A stretch of DNA of 64,000 nt from assembly GCA_024699325.1 (NCBI GenBank), contig JAILPS010000055.1, positions 1 to 64,000 of the forward strand. The letters are read 5' to 3'. Positions 60,496 through 64,000 of the stretch are shown here, piece by piece (within the stretch, counting starts at the first letter, position 1; each line of letters begins with the position of its first letter). The notes under the pieces were generated by a model. It made no database searches and was not told the DNA's origin. It saw only the letters and a program-made list of their open reading frames with translations. A program made the translations under genes and the position numbers. The DNA comes from Lachnospiraceae bacterium. Its GTDB lineage: Bacteria > Bacillota > Clostridia > Lachnospirales > Lachnospiraceae.

Positions 60496-62241
60496 TTACA
60501 GAAGGAGCTTAGTAGGGCCGTACTCGTTGTAAATCTCGATACGAAGGTTGCCCTTCTCCTCTGTGTCACCGTATACGAAGTATACAGACTCGCCGTTAAC
60601 CTTAACGTCAGAAACAACATAATCTGTCTCTGTTACGTCAAATGTATCGCCGATTGCGATATCAACACAGAATACAACTGCGCCAACTGCTGTGCCTTCC
60701 ATAGCGTCAGCGTTGATTGTGTATGTGCCATCACCTGCAATGTCGATTGTTGTAGCCCAGTCAGAAACTGACCAGTCTGCTGATGCGAATGCCATTGTAG
60801 CTGTTGCAGCTGCGTCAAGACCTGCAACTGTGAACTCTACAGAGATTGCATCTGCTGATGCGTTAGCCTGATCATACTTAGCTGCGTCTGCTGCACCCTC
60901 AACGAATGCGCCGCCTGTCCAGCCAATCTGCTCAGCGAGAGACTTCTCCTCGCCAAGAAGTAACTTGGTAGGGCCGTACTCGTTGTAAATCTCGATACGA
61001 AGGTTACCCTTCTGCTCTGTATCACCATATACGAAGAATACTTCCTCGCCGTTAACCTTAACATCAGATACTACATAATCTGTATCGTTGATGTCAAATG
61101 TGTCGCCGATTGCGAGATCAACACAGAATACAACTGCACCAACTGCTGTGCCTTCCATAGCGTCAGCGTTGATTGTGTATGTGCCATCACCTGCAACGTC
61201 GATTGTTGTAGCCCAGTCAGAAACTGACCAGTCTGCTGATGCGAATGCCATTGTAGCTGTTGTAGCTGCGTCAAGACCTGCAACTGTGAACTCTACAGAG
61301 ATAGCGTCTGCTGAAGCGTTAACCTGATCATACTTAGCTGCGTCTGAACCAACCTTGTAAGCGCCGCCCTCCCAAGCTGGAGCTACTGGCTCAGTTGGAT
61401 CCTCAGCACTGCCACCGGTGTAATCCATAGAACATGTGCCGTCATAGCTGTCAAGGCCATTAACTGTGAATGTGATAGAGATAGAATCTGCATATACATC
61501 ATATGGAGGTAATGTCTTAAGTGAGTCAACCCAGTTGTTCTGGATCTCGATGCACATACCTGTTGTAAGCTCATCATCAATATCTACGCCATCATAGTTC
61601 TCAGATGTGTGAGCATCGATAAGAGCTGAGTCAATGTTGACAACCTGATCGCCAATCTTAAGCTCATCGATAGAGATAGATACTACTTCCTGTCCGTAAG
61701 CATCCCAAGGAATATCTGTGCTTAAGAAGATGAGGTTGTACTGTGAATCAGCTGCGAACTCAGTTGTTCCATAAGTAGCCTCGTTAGCCTTCCAGTCAAG
61801 ACCTGTAACAGATACTGTGTATGTGCCGTCACCTGTGATGTTCACGTCGTTAAATGTACCAGGCGCAGATACAAGATTGTCAGGTCCGTTCCATGCATGT
61901 ACTACATTGAAATCGATCTCGTCTGTGTTGTTTGTTCCAAAGAAACCATAAGAAGCATCGTCAACCTTATTACGGAATGAATAAGCGTTGGTCTGGAAAC
62001 CAATGTATCCGTGATATGTTGAAGCGTCAAGAGAGAACTCTGCAGGTTCAGGTGCCTCTGTTGTCTCTTCAGCGGTTGTTGTCTCTTCAGTCTGAGCAGT
62101 TGTTGTTGTCTCAGCCTGAGCAGCAGTAGTTGTTTCCTTGTTTGCTGCGGTTGTTGTGGTTGTTGTGTCTGTGCCAGAGCATCCTGCAAGTGCTGTTGCG
62201 CAAATCAGGGCTCCGCAAAGAGTTAAACTTTTGATTTTCAT
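60496..62241 (-). CDS. Repeat-containing lipoprotein, function unknown
   Basis: A 581-residue surface lipoprotein. The signal peptide ends in lipobox LAGC with Cys21. A Thr/Glu-rich linker (~24-68) follows, then an N-terminal beta-rich domain (~70-270), then two near-identical ~147-residue modules (~284-430 and ~436-581). Each module carries DAISVEFTVAGLDA, WSVSDWATTID and GNLRIEIYNEYGPTKLLL. I do not recognise a family; the layout resembles carbohydrate- or ligand-binding beta-sandwich modules. Start ATG 62239-62241 has AAGGAGAGGGG upstream. It has its own promoter and terminator. Confidence 0.82.
   Translation of the reverse strand: MKIKSLTLCGALICATALAGCSGTDTTTTTTAANKETTTAAQAETTTTAQTEETTTAEETTEAPEPAEFSLDASTYHGYIGFQTNAYSFRNKVDDASYGFFGTNNTDEIDFNVVHAWNGPDNLVSAPGTFNDVNITGDGTYTVSVTGLDWKANEATYGTTEFAADSQYNLIFLSTDIPWDAYGQEVVSISIDELKIGDQVVNIDSALIDAHTSENYDGVDIDDELTTGMCIEIQNNWVDSLKTLPPYDVYADSISITFTVNGLDSYDGTCSMDYTGGSAEDPTEPVAPAWEGGAYKVGSDAAKYDQVNASADAISVEFTVAGLDAATTATMAFASADWSVSDWATTIDVAGDGTYTINADAMEGTAVGAVVFCVDLAIGDTFDINDTDYVVSDVKVNGEEVFFVYGDTEQKGNLRIEIYNEYGPTKLLLGEEKSLAEQIGWTGGAFVEGAADAAKYDQANASADAISVEFTVAGLDAAATATMAFASADWSVSDWATTIDIAGDGTYTINADAMEGTAVGAVVFCVDIAIGDTFDVTETDYVVSDVKVNGESVYFVYGDTEEKGNLRIEIYNEYGPTKLLL
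60500..61404 (-). repeat. Tandem 456-base intragenic duplication in the lipoprotein gene
   Basis: The segments ~60500-60948 and ~60956-61404 match at an exact 456-base (152-codon) offset with only scattered substitutions in the aligned stretches, indicating recent duplication or ongoing homogenisation. Confidence 0.88.
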
Positions 62242-62280
62242 AATGAAATCCCCTCTCCTTTCAAGATTTAAAGTATGCAC

Positions 62281-62309
62281 AGTATATAAAAATTCACGCA
62301 AAAAATCAA
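62281..62309 (-). promoter_or_regulatory. Promoter of the lipoprotein gene
   Basis: TTGATT (62304-62309), 17-base spacer, TATACT (62281-62286). Confidence 0.6.
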
Positions 62310-62396
62310 TATGTTTTATGGCATTTTGTCAATGAGATGCAAAAAGTAGTGCAATATTTGTGTATTTTTCACCATAAATAGGTCAATTTTTAATAA

Positions 62397-64000
62397 TTAT
62401 ACCTTCATAAGTCCCAAAGCCTTCACTATTTCCATCACAACAACAGGTGTGAAGATGAAAGCGAGGCCGATAAGGTAGAGGTCTGCCGGAAGATAAATCA
62501 GTCCGAACAGCGCATTTAAAGGTGTAAACATTACAAGCGCAACCATAAGAGTTGATATAAGCGCTGCGCCGTCAAGCTTGGTGTTTGAGAACGGTCCGAT
62601 CTTGAACAGAGAGTGCATGCTTCTCATGTTAAATGCCTGCACAACCTGTGACATGGACAGAGTCATGAATGCCAGCGTCTGACCTCCGGCAATCTCGCCC
62701 GTGCTCTTCCAGCCGATGAAAAATGCCGCCAGTGACAGTCCTCCAAACATGATACCCTGAAGAACAATCTGAACTCCGAAGCCGTTTGCAAACAAGCCTT
62801 CCATCTTAGGTCTTGGAGCCTTATCCATTACATCCTTCTCTACAGGCTCCATACCGAGAGCGATTGCAGGAAGGCTGTCTGTTACAAGGTTAATCCACAA
62901 CAGCTGCATGGACAGAAGTGGTGCCTGCTTCCAGAGAATCATAGCCAGGAATACAACCAAAACCTCTCCGATGTTTGTTCCAAGTAGGAAGCCTACTACC
63001 TTCTTGATGTTTGCATATATACCACGACCCTCGCGAACTGCTGACACGATGGTTGTGAAGTTGTCATCCATAAGTGTCATATCGGCACTTCCCTTGGCAA
63101 CGTCAGTACCTGTGATACCCATGGCACATCCGATGTCCGCCGCCTTAAGTGCAGGAGCGTCATTGACACCGTCACCTGTCATGGAAACAATCTGGTCACG
63201 TCTCTGCCAAGCCTTGACGATTCTGATCTTGTTCTCAGGAGACACACGAGCGTAAACTGAGATGCCCTCAACCTTCTCGTCAAACTCTCTGTCGGTCCAT
63301 GCGTCGAGCTGTGTTCCTGTGATGGCCATATCGCCGTCTCTCATGATTCCCAGATCCTTAGCGATGGCTGAGGCTGTGACAACGTGGTCACCTGTGATCA
63401 TTACAGGTCTGATGCCTGCCTTTCTGCAGACTGCAACCGCATCCCTGACCTCAGGTCTAGGAGGGTCAATCATGCCGACAAGGCCTCTGAAGGTAAGTCC
63501 GCTCTCGATGTCCTTAGGCGAAGGGCTTACTATAGCGCCCGCAGGAATCTCCTTCGTGGCAACAGCAAGAACTCGAAGAGCCTGTGAGCTCATGTCCTCT
63601 GTGAGCTTCTTAGCCTTCTCGAGGTCGCCTGTGATGCACTTTTCTGCCAGGCAGTCAAATGCGCCCTTGGTGATTACGATGTACTTGCCGTCTATCTCGT
63701 TGATTGTGGTCATGAGCTTACGGTCTGAATCGAACGGAAGTGATGCCACTCTCTTAAATCTATTGTTGAGATCATCCTTCTCCATGCCGTTTTTGTGTGC
63801 GGCAACAACGATTGATGTCTCTGTGGGGTCGCCCATGTGCTGCTCACCCTCTGCGCTAAAGACGACTGAACCGTCGCAGCACAGTGTGGCAAGCTTAAGG
63901 ATCTCCCTAACCTTCTCTGTATTGTTCTCGCTGATGTCCTCAAGATCAGCCTCACCGTCCACATACGCCTTCATAAGGGTCATTCTGTTCTGTGTGAGGG
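62397..64000 (-). CDS. Calcium-type P-type ATPase, C-terminal part (cut by the window edge)
   Basis: The frame is open to the right edge. The first visible residues are LTQNRMTLMKAY, the end of the DKTGTLTQN phosphorylation motif, so the catalytic Asp itself is just outside. Visible are the nucleotide-binding domain (DPTETSIVVAAHK, DSDRKLMTTI, TKGAFDCL), the GMIDPPRPEV and MITGDHVVTA segments, the hinge MTGDGVNDAPALKAADIGCAMG, and the last six helices. These include ANIKKVVGFLLGTNIGEV, LLWINLVTDSLPAIALGMEP and a cation-transporter C-terminal domain. This is the SERCA/PMR1-like (PII) group, most likely exporting Ca2+. Confidence 0.95.
   Translation of the reverse strand, partial: LTQNRMTLMKAYVDGEADLEDISENNTEKVREILKLATLCCDGSVVFSAEGEQHMGDPTETSIVVAAHKNGMEKDDLNNRFKRVASLPFDSDRKLMTTINEIDGKYIVITKGAFDCLAEKCITGDLEKAKKLTEDMSSQALRVLAVATKEIPAGAIVSPSPKDIESGLTFRGLVGMIDPPRPEVRDAVAVCRKAGIRPVMITGDHVVTASAIAKDLGIMRDGDMAITGTQLDAWTDREFDEKVEGISVYARVSPENKIRIVKAWQRRDQIVSMTGDGVNDAPALKAADIGCAMGITGTDVAKGSADMTLMDDNFTTIVSAVREGRGIYANIKKVVGFLLGTNIGEVLVVFLAMILWKQAPLLSMQLLWINLVTDSLPAIALGMEPVEKDVMDKAPRPKMEGLFANGFGVQIVLQGIMFGGLSLAAFFIGWKSTGEIAGGQTLAFMTLSMSQVVQAFNMRSMHSLFKIGPFSNTKLDGAALISTLMVALVMFTPLNALFGLIYLPADLYLIGLAFIFTPVVVMEIVKALGLMKV

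Overview
The window looks like chromosome of a Gram-positive Clostridia bacterium, most likely Lachnospiraceae (Butyrivibrio/Roseburia-like). This is inferred from the GatCAB transamidation route with a T-box leader, an NADP-type glutamate dehydrogenase, coexisting GS-I and GS-III glutamine synthetases, an ANTAR regulator next to glnA, a class B sortase and secreted proteins ending in hydrophobic-KKRA tails. No rRNA, tRNA, prophage or CRISPR array was seen. Every convincing gene lies on the minus strand, so the window is best read from 64000 down to 1.

In transcription order it begins with the 3' part of a Ca2+-type P-ATPase (cut by the right edge), a lipoprotein with a recent internal duplication, an M18 aminopeptidase, a small secreted tail-anchored protein, a palindrome- and repeat-rich spacer (57952-58362), a histidine phosphatase, a GH2 beta-galactosidase, a six-helix membrane protein, fructose-bisphosphate aldolase and a class B sortase. 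The information-processing block follows: rpoB-rpoC, then rpsL-rpsG-fusA, then tuf, each with a recognisable promoter.

The centre is devoted to nitrogen and glutamine: glnN (GS-III), an AmtB-PII fusion, T-box-aspS-gatC-gatA-gatB, pyrG, gltB-gltD, glnA and a NitR-like ANTAR protein, then dus, argC, a TraX-like protein, an OGG1-like glycosylase and gdhA. Nearly all of these make, move or consume glutamine/glutamate. Several (glnN, pyrG, gltB, glnA) have an intrinsic-terminator-like hairpin between promoter or upstream gene and start codon, and an RNA-binding ANTAR antiterminator protein is encoded beside glnA, so leader attenuation of a glutamine regulon is a reasonable hypothesis. The aspS leader is a clear T-box whose specifier loop carries the overlapping Glu/Asn codons GAAC.

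The spacers around gatAB and pyrG (27763-28489, 31374-32089) and the gdhA leader contain families of dispersed hairpin repeats: a ~160-bp inverted pair flanking gatA-gatB, short GGCGCCTTGG tandem units, and a structured element with an identical 34-nt core shared by the gdhA 5' leader and the gatC-gatA spacer.

The left part holds a sensor kinase/response regulator pair, an FAD oxidoreductase with a palindromic operator candidate, a serine hydrolase, an AlaR/AlaT-like regulator-aminotransferase pair with an AIR-synthase-like protein, trmL, two very small membrane proteins (32 and 34 aa), a DUF2142 membrane protein, a GT2 glycosyltransferase and, cut by the left edge, a TnpB-family gene preceded by an IS605-style hairpin.
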